This document shows positions 23,584 through 32,214 of a stretch of DNA of 64,000 nt, piece by piece (positions within the stretch are counted from its first letter, which is position 1; each line of letters begins with the position of its first letter). The position numbers and the translations under genes are program-made. The DNA is taken from positions 153,885,741 to 153,949,740 of the forward strand of contig CM043945.1 in the NCBI GenBank assembly GCA_014529385.2. Direction: 5' to 3'. The stretch is from Adiantum capillus-veneris (taxonomy: Eukaryota > Streptophyta > Polypodiopsida > Polypodiales > Pteridaceae). Below the pieces are notes generated by a model. The model did no database searches. It saw nothing but the letters and a program-made list of their open reading frames with translations, and had not been told where the DNA came from.

Positions 23584-24333
23584 TCATACCTTTTGGAAGG
23601 AGGTCGTCACCTTTTGAAACCAATTGTTCCAAGTTGTTATGGGTGAAGGTTTTAACCAATAGTTTTCGACCGCCCTATGCATTTCATCTAGTTGCAAGGG
23701 TGGTAAGGTACTCTCCCATGATTTTATTTGCAACGTTGTTGTAGGTGGTGAACTTACCCCGGGAGGTGCAAACTCTTTCGTGCTTGTATGGATATGTACA
23801 GTGGTAGGTGGAGGTTGTGTCGACGCTTCTATTTGCGTATAGGAACTACATGAAGAGCAAGAAGCTTCATTTGATTTCCCTGTTCCTGAGCTAGGTGGAA
23901 CAAATCGTTCTTTCTTTGGTACCCAAACTAGCTCTAGATCGGGCGTGTAACATTCCATGATTTTTTCCTTTCCGCGATTTTCAATTTGTTTTGGAGCCAC
24001 AGGATTGGGCTTACCTGGGCCAGGTGACAGGTAAGAGTACACTTTACGTTTGGGCACCCAGATTTGATCATTTCCTTCATAGTATCCTTGGGCATCCAAT
24101 AGTCGTTTAGGAATCCAACGCAGCGTTTCTTTACATTTCTTGGAGTGAGTGGGACGGTTCTTACTAGGTTTCCGTTTTTTTGCATCAACCATGCTCACTA
24201 CAGAGGCTTTAGGGACCCACTTGTATGTTTTCTCTGTTATATTAGGATGGTTCTTGTGTGTCTCAAGCTTTCTTTCAACTACATCAGTTGAAGCTCTAGA
24301 GAGTTGGGCTATGGGGACGTATGGTTCAACCTC
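23584..24333 (-). CDS. Pol tail after a UAG codon, with four W-[VI]-P-K motifs
   Basis: This reading frame is exactly in phase with pol and separated from it only by the TAG at 24,334-24,336. It stays open for 249 codons. The first ATG is at about 24,198, but the segment before it is also open and looks coding. It contains YKWVPKASV, LRWIPKRLL, QIWVPKRKV and LVWVPKKER, four W-[VI]-P-K motifs about 20-55 residues apart, in a basic N-terminal half. A Ser/Thr/Pro-rich region and a Trp-containing end (ENYWLKPSPITTWNNWF) follow. Function is unknown. It may be a C-terminal Pol domain reached by readthrough, or one cut off by a nonsense mutation. Confidence 0.6.
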   Translation of the reverse strand, partial: EVEPYVPIAQLSRASTDVVERKLETHKNHPNITEKTYKWVPKASVVSMVDAKKRKPSKNRPTHSKKCKETLRWIPKRLLDAQGYYEGNDQIWVPKRKVYSYLSPGPGKPNPVAPKQIENRGKEKIMECYTPDLELVWVPKKERFVPPSSGTGKSNEASCSSCSSYTQIEASTQPPPTTVHIHTSTKEFAPPGVSSPPTTTLQIKSWESTLPPLQLDEMHRAVENYWLKPSPITTWNNWFQKVTTSFQKV

Positions 24334-27300
24334 CTAGACATGCAATGTCTTGGGTTTTATTTCCTTAGGCAATATCTCAGGGACTATGGCTTGAGTGTTA
24401 GGGCTAAGAGTTGGTTTTTGCGTTGTAACACCCCCAGTCCCCCAATCAATAGTGCATTTGGTGGCTATCATCCACGTGCGGCCTAGGTTTATATTACCCT
24501 CCATAGTTCCAGTAGGCATGACCAAAAAGTCTTGAGCTACAATCCCATTGTCATAACTGACAGAAGTGTGCCAGATTCCAAAAACCGTAGTTTTTTTCTT
24601 GTTGACACCCTTGACTCGGATAATACTCTCAGATAGAGGTGGCTTCCCTAACTGACACCACACCCCATAGGATAGCAGATTATATTTAGCACCCGTGTCC
24701 AATAAGGCGTTATATAGCACTTTTCCATAGGCACTATTTAACTCAATAGGGTATCGTAGAGGTGTGTCAGATTCCAACCCATCCTCTTCGATTTCCACGT
24801 GGAATGCATTTGTGACTCCAAGGTTAGCCTCTCGTTTTTGTCTTATACGTTGTTGTCGCTCCTTAGCCTCAGCTTGAGCTTGTATCTTGTTTAACTCGGT
24901 TTGTGCTTTGGCGGCCTTTTTTTGATGAATGGCCCGTAGTTCTTCTTGGCTTAAAGGATCATAATATCTTTTGAATTTACTCCCATTGAGGAATCCAATG
25001 GTTTCAACTCCATCAAGAGTTTCCACACGAAGGGTACCTTGTGGGGTAATTTCACATACTCTATATGGTCCTTTACCAACATATTTCAACTTTTTCTTCT
25101 CTTTACGTACTCCATACATAAGGACTTTATCACCAACTTTGATGTCCTTGTCCTTCACATGGCGATCAAACCACTTCTTTCTCCTATCCTTTTCCACAAG
25201 AGCATTTTGCACAGCCAATTGTCTCTCTTCGTCTAGTTTTTCTAAGATATACAAACGCTCGGTTAAGGGGTTACCATTCCATCCTTCTTGCGAAGCTACC
25301 CTAAGACTAGGAATGACAAACTCCCAAGGCATAACCGCTTCTTGGCCGTATACCATTTTGAATGGCGTACAATTAATAGCCACTTTATAAGCAGTACGAT
25401 AAGCCCATAGAGCAGATGTCAACTTCAAATCCCAATCAGTGCGATGAGCTTCTACCGTCTTGGTTAAAATAGAGATTAGAGTCTTGTTGGTGCTCTCGGC
25501 TTGTCCATTAGCTTGCGGGTAATAAGGTGTAGACTTATGGTGGGATATCATAAAGGTCGTGGTAAGCTCTCTTATTACCTCATTTATAAAATGGGTACCA
25601 TTATCACTAACTATTTCAAAAGGGCAACCAAATCTTGTGATAATGTTCTCAAAAAGAAACTTAGCTATTGTCCTCGCGTCAGCTTTTTGTGAAGCCTTAG
25701 CTTCAGCCCACTTTGTTACATAGTCCGTAGCAACTAGAATATATCGAGATTGAGTGTTGCGAGCTGCGGGACTAATTGGACCTACAAAGTCTAAGCCCCA
25801 TTTTTCAAATGGTTGGGTTACTTTAATAGGATGTAAGGGCATTCTATCTTTGCGCTGTGTGGTCTTGTAACGTTGGCACTCATCACACCCTTTTGTAAAA
25901 AGTGATGCATCCTTAAATAAAGTTGGCCACCAATAGCCTGATTGCAGCACCTTTCTAGCAGCCAGGTCTCCTGAAAAATGTCCTCCTGCTATGCCCATAT
26001 GTGTTTCTTGCAAGATATACAAATATTCATCCTCGCGGGCACAACGCCTAAGAATATCATCCTTGCCTAATCTATACAGAGTTCCGGCAATCAAACAATA
26101 GGGTTCACATTCTTTTACTAGCCTTCGAGCGATATCCTTACGAAGTTCCTTGGGTGGAAAACCATTAACTAAAAAGTTAACAATGTTCTCACTCCATTCA
26201 GGCATAGTCTCAACTATGAATAGGGAAGTATCGGGTAATTCATCATCAACTCCTGTAGGGGCTTCACCATTGGGTATGCGAGACAAATGATCAGCCATGA
26301 CGTGCCTTTTACCGGGTCTCACTACAATCGTGAAATCAAACTCCAGAAGAATTAACAACCATCGTGTGATTCTTCCTGTGGAGCATGGCTTGTTTACCAG
26401 ATACAGCAACGCTTGATGGTCCACATAAAATACAAACTTGTTTGCCAGAAGGTAGTAGCGAAATTTCTTTACTGCATAAACCATTACCAAACCTTCTCGC
26501 TCTGTAGTGGTGTAGTTCCTTTCAGCATCGTTCAATTGACGTCTTGCAAAGCTAATGGGATAGTCCAATTTATGTTCTCCTGGTTGAGTGAGGACACACC
26601 CAATAGCAAAGTTTGATGCATCAATATGCACATGTAAAATGACATCCCAGTTAGGTGTCCTTAAAATCGGAGCACTTGCTAGTGTTTTCTTCAATTGTTC
26701 ATAGGCCTGGTCACACTCTTCAGTCCATTTAAATTCAATGAGAAGCTTGTACAAAGGACGTGCTATCTCAGCGAAAAATAAAATAAACCATCGATAATAA
26801 CCCACGTGTCCCATGAACCTTTGAACTCCCTTGTAATTGGTTGGTGGTGGTAACTCTAGAATTACTTTAATTTTGCTCTCATCGGTTGAGATACCATTCT
26901 TGGATACTATATGCCCTAAAATAACTCCATGCTTGACCCAAAATTGGCATTTGAACGGGTTCAATGAGATACGATATAACCTACACTTTTCAAACACCTT
27001 CCGCAAACATGATAGATGTTCCTTCCAAGAAGAGTAAACACAAAGGTCGTCTAAGAAAGCTTCACAAAACTCTCTCAAATATTCTTTAAAAGCAGTGTTT
27101 ATTAATCGTTGGAATGTAGCAGGGGCATTTGTTAAGCCAAAAGCCATCACACGAAATGCAAACACGCCAAATTCTGTGATGAAGGCAGTTTTAGCTTGGT
27201 CCTCTAGCGCTATCGTGATTTGGCTGTAGCCTGAGTACCCATCTAGAAAGCTATAAGCTTCCTTGCCTGCAACTCTTTCGAGTACATGTTCGGAATATGG

Positions 27301-28035
27301 TAGGGGGTAATGGTCTCTCCTAGTAGCTGCATTAACTTTTTTGAGGTCCACACACACCCTGAGTTTCCCATTCTTTTTTGGCACGATAACTATTGGAGAC
27401 ACCCATTCAGAGTGTTCAATAGGATATATGAACCCACATTTGATAAGCTTTTCTAGCTCTTCTTGAATGATCTTTGCGTACTTAGGATTCATCGGGTAGG
27501 GTCTTTGTTGTACGGGCTTCACAGTGCTAATCATAGGGATTGTATGTTGGACCACAGAAGGTGGAACACCTTTCATATCATGGTATGTCCAAGTGAATAC
27601 GTCCTTGAATTCCTTGAGAAGCTCTTTGAGGACCGCCTCTTCAACTTCTGTGAGGTCTTGGGCAATAAAAACAGGTTTTGATTCTTCACCGGGGTTAGCT
27701 AATTCTATTTCTTTAACTATTGCCGGACCATCATAGATTCCATTATTCCCATCGATAGGTATTCTTTGGGCTTTTGTGTACACAACCTTTGCTTCCCCTG
27801 TGGTGTAAGATTTGAAATGTTCTGGTGTAGGATGCAAGTCTGTGGATTCTGGTTGTGCTTTGGTTTGTGCTTCCATTTCTGCTTTCTTGTGTTGTCGAGC
27901 TAACTCTTGGTTTTGACGCCTCCTTGCAGTGCGGCTCAACCTTGGCTTGTCTATGATCTCTAATTGGGCTATGTCATGGGGTCGTGGTCTACACCACATA
28001 ACATTTTGGAGATATTCACCCCAATTGTCTACCAA
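24334..28035 (-). CDS. Pol of the gypsy element: RT, RNase H, integrase and a second, C-terminal retropepsin-like domain
   Basis: 1,233 codons from a non-ATG start; the frame is also open upstream to the A-run at 28,094-28,100. RT (about 180-420) has [34 protein letters not shown] and the catalytic FLDD at 327-330. RNase H (about 465-590) has VHIDASNFAIGCVL and TTTEREGLVMV. Integrase has the zinc ligands H679, H686, C717 and C720 and catalytic D749, D811 and E847 (D-35-E). A GPY-like module follows (about 966-995). After a Lys/Gln-rich helix (about 1030-1072), residues 1095-1200 form a retropepsin-like domain: ALLDTGAKYNLLSYGVW (Asp 1113) and NLGRTWM in place of the usual ILGRP motif. All catalytic residues appear intact. 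It would copy and integrate the element. The extra protease is unusual. Confidence 0.93.
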   Translation of the reverse strand: MVDNWGEYLQNVMWCRPRPHDIAQLEIIDKPRLSRTARRRQNQELARQHKKAEMEAQTKAQPESTDLHPTPEHFKSYTTGEAKVVYTKAQRIPIDGNNGIYDGPAIVKEIELANPGEESKPVFIAQDLTEVEEAVLKELLKEFKDVFTWTYHDMKGVPPSVVQHTIPMISTVKPVQQRPYPMNPKYAKIIQEELEKLIKCGFIYPIEHSEWVSPIVIVPKKNGKLRVCVDLKKVNAATRRDHYPLPYSEHVLERVAGKEAYSFLDGYSGYSQITIALEDQAKTAFITEFGVFAFRVMAFGLTNAPATFQRLINTAFKEYLREFCEAFLDDLCVYSSWKEHLSCLRKVFEKCRLYRISLNPFKCQFWVKHGVILGHIVSKNGISTDESKIKVILELPPPTNYKGVQRFMGHVGYYRWFILFFAEIARPLYKLLIEFKWTEECDQAYEQLKKTLASAPILRTPNWDVILHVHIDASNFAIGCVLTQPGEHKLDYPISFARRQLNDAERNYTTTEREGLVMVYAVKKFRYYLLANKFVFYVDHQALLYLVNKPCSTGRITRWLLILLEFDFTIVVRPGKRHVMADHLSRIPNGEAPTGVDDELPDTSLFIVETMPEWSENIVNFLVNGFPPKELRKDIARRLVKECEPYCLIAGTLYRLGKDDILRRCAREDEYLYILQETHMGIAGGHFSGDLAARKVLQSGYWWPTLFKDASLFTKGCDECQRYKTTQRKDRMPLHPIKVTQPFEKWGLDFVGPISPAARNTQSRYILVATDYVTKWAEAKASQKADARTIAKFLFENIITRFGCPFEIVSDNGTHFINEVIRELTTTFMISHHKSTPYYPQANGQAESTNKTLISILTKTVEAHRTDWDLKLTSALWAYRTAYKVAINCTPFKMVYGQEAVMPWEFVIPSLRVASQEGWNGNPLTERLYILEKLDEERQLAVQNALVEKDRRKKWFDRHVKDKDIKVGDKVLMYGVRKEKKKLKYVGKGPYRVCEITPQGTLRVETLDGVETIGFLNGSKFKRYYDPLSQEELRAIHQKKAAKAQTELNKIQAQAEAKERQQRIRQKREANLGVTNAFHVEIEEDGLESDTPLRYPIELNSAYGKVLYNALLDTGAKYNLLSYGVWCQLGKPPLSESIIRVKGVNKKKTTVFGIWHTSVSYDNGIVAQDFLVMPTGTMEGNINLGRTWMIATKCTIDWGTGGVTTQKPTLSPNTQAIVPEILPKEIKPKTLHV

Positions 28036-28048
28036 TTTTCGATGAGCA

Positions 28049-29008
28049 TCACATGCCCCTATATAACTGAGCCATTCTGCTGAGGATCTCTTCTTTTTTT
28101 ATCCTAGCACGTACATTGGCTCGATATCGACGCCTCTTAAGGTTTTTCTTTTTCTTATTTGAGACCTGCTTTTGATTTGCATTTAGATCTGGCTCACTAA
28201 AGGAGTCCTCGTTGGTGTCCTCTTCACTCTCGGGGGAGCTATCATCGGTTGATGTGCTCGGTCCTTCCGAATGTTTTGACTCTGAACTTGCTCCACTCTC
28301 TAATTCATGAGATTCAGAATCCGTTTCACTGTGGGAGTCAGTGTCCAAGTCGTGTTGGTCAAAGTCTTCTATTGAGCTATCGGTGTCACTGTCAGATTGG
28401 CCCACAATTGCCTTGCCCTTAGAAGATGCATGTATGACACTTATCATGTTCAGAGGTGCAATTTGTGGTACCTCTTCCCCCTCTGGTGTGACCCAAGTGG
28501 TTCCTCTATTTCCCCAGGTATCTATGGTTGCAGCTAGGTGTACCCAGTCTACGTTGTCTGATTCCGTCATACCCGGTAACACATCCATGTAAGGAGAATC
28601 TTGGCCAATGTCTGTATCCTTCTTACAAGTGTAACAATATTGTAGTGGGGCCGAGTGAACTGTGGTGTCAGAGCGATGATCAATAATGGTTTTACTCCCT
28701 AAGGGGTGTACCTTACCAGTCACCAAATCCACTCTAAGGACAGAGTCTTGGAATTGCAAATAGACATGATTTTTAGACCAATCATGAACCATTTGTGCTT
28801 CCCTCATGAATGGTCGTCCTAAAATCATTTCATATGACATAAGGTGTTTAGAGAAATCCATTACAATGAACGTATGTCGTACCTTGTGTCCTAGAACTTT
28901 GATCTTAAGATCCTTGAGCATCCCCATAGGTTTGGCTATGGTACCATTTGCCATCTTTACCACAATGTTAGTAACACTGAGCGGGGTTTTCCCATGGATT
29001 CCCAACAA
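28049..29008 (-). CDS. C-terminal half of the first protease plus acidic linker (frame-shifted segment)
   Basis: The start of this ORF overlaps the previous one (28,957-29,008) in the -1 frame. It completes the first protease: SVTNIVVKMANGTIAKPMG, HTFIVMDFSKHLMSYEM and MILGRPFMREA, the retropepsin end motif. Then comes a linker of over 100 residues of Ser/Asp/Glu (SDSDTDSSIEDFDQ) and a basic cluster (KKKKNLKRRRYR) that could act as a nuclear-localisation signal. Its frame returns to the main phase at a run of seven A on the coding strand (28,094-28,100), after which EWLSYIGACDAHRKL leads straight into pol. The two shifts are opposite and cancel. They look like indels, though a regulated shift cannot be excluded. 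Confidence 0.78.
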   Translation of the reverse strand: MLGIHGKTPLSVTNIVVKMANGTIAKPMGMLKDLKIKVLGHKVRHTFIVMDFSKHLMSYEMILGRPFMREAQMVHDWSKNHVYLQFQDSVLRVDLVTGKVHPLGSKTIIDHRSDTTVHSAPLQYCYTCKKDTDIGQDSPYMDVLPGMTESDNVDWVHLAATIDTWGNRGTTWVTPEGEEVPQIAPLNMISVIHASSKGKAIVGQSDSDTDSSIEDFDQHDLDTDSHSETDSESHELESGASSESKHSEGPSTSTDDSSPESEEDTNEDSFSEPDLNANQKQVSNKKKKNLKRRRYRANVRARIKKEEILSRMAQLYRGM

Positions 29009-30903
29009 TCTTTTGTAACGATGCTAACTCCCGCACCACCATCAAGAATTCCCTTTATAGTTAATCCCTTGGTAGTGATGGGTAGGGTCGCATTAGACTC
29101 GTCGCCTTCAAAATACTGCCCTAATTCGTTAATGGGTACCTCGATCACAGACTCGTGTCCATCTAAGTCAAGTGATTGCACATGATTTTCCTCATCAATC
29201 ATAATCGAGTCAGGCCTATTTGGTTGCGCAAACTGCGGTAATCCCGTTCGTAGCTCTCCGTTAAGGAATGCTCGAAGTGCAAGGAATAACTCAGGATCTC
29301 CGTACAGCTTTGCTATGATCGTGGTTCGGACCTCAGAAGACATGAAGTCCACTAGTTTGGCAACATTCATTGGCATTTTGCAGGGTGTAGGTCCTTGACT
29401 AGGAACTGGTGAGGATGGAATCTCATATTCCTCAATGGGATCAGGTATTCCTTCGTTAAACATCCTTTCCAACAAGAAAGGTGTATGCTCACTTTCTGAT
29501 GCCCCGTCCTCACTCCCTTCTTGGATGATACTAGATATGGCTAACGGTCTATGGTTAATGTGGGGTGGATGAACTTGCGTGGGAAACACTGTGTCATGAA
29601 TTTTGACATGCATGGGTTCTGGTTCTAGTTTCCTTTGAGTCTCCTCCACTAAACCTCTTAGATGTTTCACCTGCTCAATCTCGTCTACTGGGTTTGGGTA
29701 CGTCCCAATCTTCTTTTTACAATTCTTCCCTTTTTGCCCCTGCGGTTTATCTTGGGGGTCTTGGATTGGATTTGGAAACACTTGTGGTGTTTTCAGAGGC
29801 TCTTTATGGTTTTCTCTTATTCTGTTTTCATTTGGTTCCATGTTACGGTTTTCTTTGTCGGTCTTTCCCTTTGTGGTATTGGTTCTAGTTTCCATTGTCT
29901 CGATTGAATCTGAATCATCCTCGAGGTCATTCATATACACGGGGTCATCTCCTGTTCCTATGTTTGTTTTGGGACTTGGCTTTGAATTTCCCGTATTCTG
30001 CGACCTCTTCCTTCGTGTCTTCTTTTTCTTTGCTTGGATAATTGACGCGGTATCTCTCTCTTCGAGGATATGGCCTGGCCCTTGAAGCATGGACCGTGTA
30101 ATCGCATAAGCGGGTGCGACGGGTGGTATTCGCGATGTCACACTAGCAATTTTGACCAAACTTAGGGGTGTGATTTTAGGCGCATTTGGGTTATAGGGGC
30201 ATTGGGCAATCAAGTGATCTATGCCACAACGATTACATGTGAGTATTGGCATTGCAGATGTGCTCCCTTGATTCATTTGCATCTGTGTAGCATTCTTTTG
30301 TAGCCTAATAGGGCATTCCGCTGCCCGATGTGGTCCACCACACTCGTAGCATTGAAGAGGTGGCCTCCTAGCCTGGGTGTTGATATTTTGACCTCTGGAT
30401 GCGAGAGCAGCAGCTTGATAAACCGGCTTGACTTGCCCCCAACAATCTTCCATGTAGTATATAGGACACTCTTCCAATGTATCAAGTCCGTAGGCAATAC
30501 TAGTGTCTATTTCCTCCTCACAGCCATCTGCATAAGCATTTGATGGCTCGTAACCCACTTGGTTCATAGGGGCGACTCTTGGATGCGGGGGCTGCAGTCC
30601 TAGCACAGGAGGTGGTAGCGGTGTAGCTTGTACAACAGTTTGAGATCTAGGGACCATGTGTTGCGGTAGTTTCTCAACAGGTGGAGCATGCATCAATACA
30701 GGAGCTCGAGGCGCATCCGTCCAGGCTACAGGTGGTCTATTTGCCATCATACGTTTGATCATTAAACAATCCTTAGCTTGGTGACCATACCTACCACATG
30801 CGTTGCAAGTTCCATTAAATTTTACTCTAAACGTAGGGCACTCACTAGTGCTATGTGGACCTAAGCAAATGGAACACCATTGTTGCTCCCTTCTTGGATA
30901 CAT
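28957..30903 (-). CDS. Nucleocapsid region with four zinc knuckles and start of the first protease (D-G-G-A)
   Basis: 648 codons in the same phase as gag, separated from it only by one TAG. Zinc knuckles: CSICLGPHSTSEC and, near 190 and 225, CYECGGPHRAAEC and CNRCGIDHLIAQC have the spacing CX2CX3HX4C; CNACGRYGHQAKDC is the normal CX2CX4HX4C. A long low-complexity middle follows (basic and Pro-rich). A conserved-looking segment ends in KGILDGGAGVSIVTKDC. This is the protease active-site strand, with D-G-G where D-T-G or D-S-G is expected (Asp at residue 621, 29,041-29,043). It would bind element RNA and contribute to processing. The frame leaves the protease at 28,957 because of a 1-nt shift near a C run. 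Confidence 0.85.
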   Translation of the reverse strand: MYPRREQQWCSICLGPHSTSECPTFRVKFNGTCNACGRYGHQAKDCLMIKRMMANRPPVAWTDAPRAPVLMHAPPVEKLPQHMVPRSQTVVQATPLPPPVLGLQPPHPRVAPMNQVGYEPSNAYADGCEEEIDTSIAYGLDTLEECPIYYMEDCWGQVKPVYQAAALASRGQNINTQARRPPLQCYECGGPHRAAECPIRLQKNATQMQMNQGSTSAMPILTCNRCGIDHLIAQCPYNPNAPKITPLSLVKIASVTSRIPPVAPAYAITRSMLQGPGHILEERDTASIIQAKKKKTRRKRSQNTGNSKPSPKTNIGTGDDPVYMNDLEDDSDSIETMETRTNTTKGKTDKENRNMEPNENRIRENHKEPLKTPQVFPNPIQDPQDKPQGQKGKNCKKKIGTYPNPVDEIEQVKHLRGLVEETQRKLEPEPMHVKIHDTVFPTQVHPPHINHRPLAISSIIQEGSEDGASESEHTPFLLERMFNEGIPDPIEEYEIPSSPVPSQGPTPCKMPMNVAKLVDFMSSEVRTTIIAKLYGDPELFLALRAFLNGELRTGLPQFAQPNRPDSIMIDEENHVQSLDLDGHESVIEVPINELGQYFEGDESNATLPITTKGLTIKGILDGGAGVSIVTKDCWESMGKPRSVLLTLW

Positions 30904-30942
30904 GTGACTATTTTGAGGGGGTCGATTATCCTTAAGAGACTC

Positions 30943-32172
30943 CTAGATTGCCTTGGTGAGGTCTGTCAAGAATGTCTCAAATACCTTTGGCTCATTGGCA
31001 ATGGGCTTTGCAGTCATGGGTTCATACTCAATGGCTTGTGAGCTAGTGGATCTCGTGTCAGTAGACACCCTCATGCCTGCTATCATCAAGTTGTCCTCTA
31101 ATTGGATTGCATTGGCAGTGACATCTTCCCAGGTTGTGATACCTCTAATCACTAGTCCATTATAGATTCCTTCATTCCTCAACCCTCGAATGAATCGATC
31201 AAGCAGTTGGTTATTGTTGAAGCGCTCATTTACAGGGCAGCGAGAGTTTAAGTGCTTTAGAAGACTAATGAAGTCCCTTACTGACTCTCCTTCCTTACGT
31301 TCGGCCTTCTGTAGCTGAGATGCTACACCCCAAAGCACACCTTCTCGTATGTACTCCTTTAGAAACAACCTTCGAAGGGTAGGGTAGATTGTTTTCTCGT
31401 CCACCCTTAGGGTTCTATACCAATCTCCAGCCTTCCCACTTAATGTCAAGCTTAAGGCATTGCACTTATGTAGTTCGTTGCGTTCCCCTAAGGAATCACA
31501 TACTTGTTCAAACACTTCAATGTGTTTTCTAGCATCTTCGTCCCCATTGAATTTTTGCGTGAGTTTGGCAATTTGTACTGCCTTACTTCTAGGCTCTCTA
31601 TCAGATGCATGACGCATATTTTCCGCGATAGATCGACCTATGGTTTGAGCAAACGCTGCCAAGTCACCTATGTGAGGAGGCAGGGCCGGTGGAGGTACTC
31701 TTGGAATCATATGTGGGAGAGGGACGGGTATCAGTCTTGGCATATGTGTGGATGATGCAGGATATGGAACATAACCGGGCATAGGTCCACTCGGATAAGG
31801 GCTAGGGAGCGGCACTCGAGGAGCATAAACAAGTGGTACAATTGGAGGTGTGGGGGCCATGTGTGCATAAGGGGCTAGAGGCACATACGGTCGAGGCCCC
31901 ATATTAGGTATTACGACACTAGGTAGTGGCACTGTGCTAACCGTAGATGTCATCGGTACATTCTCTGTCAGGATTATCCCTGGAGTGAGCACTGTGTTTT
32001 CCTTAATAGAGGGTTGAGCCAAGTTAGGGAAGCTAAAGTTGTCGCTCGGAGGCTCAGATTGCATAGAGACCCCAGGTGAAATGACGTAAGATGGGTCCAT
32101 GGGGCTCATTAGAGGAGTCTCCATTTGTGATAAAGTAGGCTGTTGAGCCTTGCTCGTATCCAGAAATCTCAT
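30943..32172 (-). CDS. Gag capsid of the 13-kb gypsy element
   Basis: 409 codons starting MRFLDTSKAQQ. The first half is proline-rich with many P-x-P and AP(Y/L) repeats. The capsid domain (about 185-390) reads KLTQKFNGDEDARKHIEVFE, LTLSGKAGDWYRTLR, LRRLFLKEYIREG, SVRDFISLLKHLNSRCP and LLDRFIRGLRNEGI, the retrotrans_gag pattern. It would form the cytoplasmic particle. The stop is TAG at 30,943-30,945 (ATC TAG GAG), and the same frame then stays open for another 1.9 kb into the zinc knuckles. Gag therefore ends before its own RNA-binding region, more like a nonsense mutation than a designed end. Confidence 0.88.
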   Translation of the reverse strand: MRFLDTSKAQQPTLSQMETPLMSPMDPSYVISPGVSMQSEPPSDNFSFPNLAQPSIKENTVLTPGIILTENVPMTSTVSTVPLPSVVIPNMGPRPYVPLAPYAHMAPTPPIVPLVYAPRVPLPSPYPSGPMPGYVPYPASSTHMPRLIPVPLPHMIPRVPPPALPPHIGDLAAFAQTIGRSIAENMRHASDREPRSKAVQIAKLTQKFNGDEDARKHIEVFEQVCDSLGERNELHKCNALSLTLSGKAGDWYRTLRVDEKTIYPTLRRLFLKEYIREGVLWGVASQLQKAERKEGESVRDFISLLKHLNSRCPVNERFNNNQLLDRFIRGLRNEGIYNGLVIRGITTWEDVTANAIQLEDNLMIAGMRVSTDTRSTSSQAIEYEPMTAKPIANEPKVFETFLTDLTKAI

Positions 32173-32214
32173 GGGGCCAGTTGAGAGTATATTTACCCCT
32201 CGGTTTTGCCTTTC

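Noticed and set aside
22881-24333. Envelope-like gene making the gypsy element an errantivirus-like or caulimovirus-like sequence
   Set aside because: No signal peptide, transmembrane span or movement/coat protein motif is seen, and integrase and LTRs are present, so it is an LTR retrotransposon without visible env.
24971-27736. + strand ORFs inside the gypsy pol region
   Set aside because: Antisense shadows of the 1,233-codon pol frame; no motifs of their own.
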